In this document: positions 62,489 through 64,000 of the stretch, one piece after another
Layout: each line of letters starts with the position of its first letter
Numbering within the stretch: position 1 is the stretch's first letter
Source: Candidatus Ishikawaella capsulata Mpkobe
GTDB lineage: Bacteria; Pseudomonadota; Gammaproteobacteria; Enterobacterales; Enterobacteriaceae
NCBI RefSeq assembly: GCF_000828515.1
Contig: NZ_AP010872.1
Location: forward strand, 407,001-471,000
Direction of reading: 5' to 3'
DNA: 64,000 bases
Position numbers and translations under genes: made by a program
The notes under the pieces: model-generated
Database searches by the model: none
What the model saw: the letters and a program-made list of their open reading frames with translations, nothing else
What the model was told of the DNA's origin: nothing

Positions 62489-62816
62489 TTAACTTAAGTT
62501 TTCCTTGTTCTTCTAAGACGATTCGTTCTGTCATAGGATCGATATATTGCATATGCAACTCTTTTATTGCTTTGCTTTCTATGTTAGAACTCTCACTGAG
62601 AAAAGTTGATTCTAAAATTAAATTTCTCCAAGTCATATCGAGCCGATTATTTTCTAAATAAAGTGTTTTTTCCTTTAATTTAAGAACATGTGTTTGATAT
62701 GTTGTTTCAAGTACCATAAAAGCAGATAATAAAACTAAAGCAAGTAATAACAATGAGACTTTACTAAAGTTAACTAAATCATCTATGATGATAGCGGGTA
62801 AATTATGTGGTTTCAC
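62466..62816 (-). CDS. ftsL: Cell division protein FtsL
   Basis: Bitopic divisome protein that forms a complex with FtsB and FtsQ and activates FtsWI. It has 116 residues, against 121 in E. coli. The short cytoplasmic part HNLPAIIIDDLVNFSKV resembles E. coli HALPGVIGDDLLRFGKL. A membrane helix spans about 20-40 and a coiled coil follows with LDMTWRNLILES. The start is GTG at 62816, directly after the rsmH stop (TAAGTG), with AGGA about 12 bases upstream. Confidence 0.93.
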   Translation of the reverse strand: MKPHNLPAIIIDDLVNFSKVSLLLLALVLLSAFMVLETTYQTHVLKLKEKTLYLENNRLDMTWRNLILESTFLSESSNIESKAIKELHMQYIDPMTERIVLEEQGKLKLNEPQKHS

Positions 62817-63755
62817 TTACTGGACAGTCCTTTCAGCAATTCTCATTATGGCGCTACGTGCTCGATAATTTTTATTTATCTCCATTTTGTTAGCGACCAT
62901 TTTCACTATAATTTTAAATTTTTTTTGATTTATTTCTTTTATTTTGTCTTCTGTTATTGGTAATTTAGGCGGGAATATTCTATCATTACTATAGTTTTTA
63001 ATAAAATATTTAATAATACGATCTTCTAAAGAATGAAAACTAATTACTACTAGTCGTCCCTTTGGCTTAAGTACTTTTAGTGAACCGTGAAGCACCTTTT
63101 CAATTTCTCCTAATTCATTATTAATGAAAATTCTTATAGCTTGAAAACTCCGAGTTACAGAATGTTTAAATTGTTTTCTAAAAGGTATCGCTTTTCTTAT
63201 AATGTCAGCCAGTACTTTAGTACTGGTAATGGGTTGTCTTTTTTTATATTCTACTATACCATGTGCAATACGTTTAGCGAATCTTTCTTCTCCATATATT
63301 TTAAGAACATATGCAATATCAGTTTCTTTTGCATCCTTTAACCATTCCGCAGCTGAATAGCCATGTAGCGGATCCATTCGCATATCAAGTGGTCCATCTT
63401 TCATAAAAGAGAAACCTCTTTCTGCAATATCTAATTGAGGTGAAGATACCCCTAAATCTAATAAAATACCATCTATTTTTCCCATTAATTTGTGTTCAAT
63501 AACATATTTCTCTAAATTAGAAAACAGTCCATATATGATGGAAAATCTCGAGTCTTCTATTCTAGAAGCCGTAGCAACTGCTTCTGGATCCCTATCTATG
63601 GAAATGAGTTTTCCTTTTTTATTTAACTTAGAAAGAATTAGGCAAGAGTGACCACCTCGTCCAAATGTAGCGTCTATATAAATACCATCGCTAACAATAT
63701 TAAGGCCGTTTATCGCCTCATGTAAAAATACTGGTATATGTTCATGTTTTTGCAT
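62817..63755 (-). CDS. rsmH: 16S rRNA (cytosine-1402 N4) methyltransferase
   Basis: SAM-dependent methylation of C1402 in the decoding centre. It has 312 residues, against 313 in E. coli. The SAM motif [10 protein letters not shown] (about 29-38), [23 protein letters not shown] and [10 protein letters not shown] are intact. The ATG at 63755 gives [17 protein letters not shown], matching the family. The frame is open to a TTG at 63797 without support. First retained gene of the dcw cluster; mraZ is absent. Confidence 0.96.
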   Translation of the reverse strand: MQKHEHIPVFLHEAINGLNIVSDGIYIDATFGRGGHSCLILSKLNKKGKLISIDRDPEAVATASRIEDSRFSIIYGLFSNLEKYVIEHKLMGKIDGILLDLGVSSPQLDIAERGFSFMKDGPLDMRMDPLHGYSAAEWLKDAKETDIAYVLKIYGEERFAKRIAHGIVEYKKRQPITSTKVLADIIRKAIPFRKQFKHSVTRSFQAIRIFINNELGEIEKVLHGSLKVLKPKGRLVVISFHSLEDRIIKYFIKNYSNDRIFPPKLPITEDKIKEINQKKFKIIVKMVANKMEINKNYRARSAIMRIAERTVQ

Positions 63756-63816
63756 GGTTAATTTAAGTTTACTATTTAATACATAATATAAATGCAATAC
63801 TACATAAAATTTTTAA

Positions 63817-64000
63817 TTAACGTGGAAAACGATTATTACGAGAAATACCCAATACACCGGAACGAACAATCTCAATTATTTCAGTAATATCACGAACAAT
63901 ATTTAAAAAAACATCTAATTTAGTACTAGTTCCAACAAGTTGTACTGTATAAATTAAAGGAGTAACATCGACAATATTTCCTCTAAATATTTCTACATTA
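63817..64000 (-). CDS. ilvH: Acetolactate synthase III small subunit, C-terminal part (5' end outside window)
   Basis: Regulatory subunit of the enzyme that makes acetolactate for Val, Leu and Ile. The last 60 codons are visible, including RGNIVDVTPLIYTVQLVGTS and RSGVLGISRNNRF, and they match E. coli IlvH. The gene continues past the right edge. In E. coli ilvH is followed by cra and mraZ before rsmH; both are missing and only 61 bases separate ilvH from rsmH. Confidence 0.93.
   Translation of the reverse strand, partial: NVEIFRGNIVDVTPLIYTVQLVGTSTKLDVFLNIVRDITEIIEIVRSGVLGISRNNRFPR

Overview
The window is about 30% G+C and carries 45 complete protein genes, two genes cut by the window edges and three pseudogenes. 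Gene content and order match a strongly reduced genome of an insect endosymbiont descended from Enterobacterales. Nearly every protein aligns end to end with its Escherichia coli orthologue. Long runs keep E. coli order with genes deleted in between, and decaying gene remnants are visible. 'Candidatus Baumannia cicadellinicola' or a close relative would fit; this is inference, since no rRNA lies in the window. I see no insertion sequence, phage gene, CRISPR array, rRNA or tRNA.

Layout: (1) 1-2351: 3' part of dxs and an intact ibpA, separated by the scars of an old tandem duplication that left a dead copy of each. (2) 2586-12000: sbcB, icd, mnmA, purB and the polyamine importer potABCD. (3) 12128-23828: mfd, hinT, ycfH, holB, tmk, pabC, acpP, fabG, fabD, rpmF and rluC. 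This is the E. coli 24-25 minute region with fabF, fabH, plsX, yceD, yceF and mltG removed. (4) 24136-29632: a truncated rne, a full-length but dead murJ, pyrC and trhO. (5) 29918-37565: ihfB, rpsA, cmk, aroA, serC, glyA, tadA. (6) 37782-44620: the pyruvate dehydrogenase operon aceE-aceF-lpd, then coaE and a small yacG. (7) 44743-63755: secA, then an almost complete dcw cluster from ftsZ back to rsmH (14 genes, no mraZ, no lpxC). (8) The 3' end of ilvH closes the window.

Together the genes show a cell that still makes DAP-type peptidoglycan and divides with FtsZ/A/Q/L/I/W. It oxidises pyruvate to acetyl-CoA, makes chorismate precursors, serine/glycine, pyrimidines, purines and branched-chain amino acids, and imports polyamines. 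It keeps Mfd and exonuclease I. Losses include the lipid II flippase gene murJ at its usual locus, the RNase E degradosome scaffold, the SecB-binding tail of SecA, one of the three lipoyl domains of AceF, and local copies of lpxC, fabF, fabH and plsX.

The most informative observations are the murJ pseudogene beside an otherwise intact murein pathway, the dxs/ibpA tandem duplication with reciprocal decay, the rne nonsense truncation, and a sigma-32-type promoter retained by ibpA. I did not find a clearly new multi-gene system.
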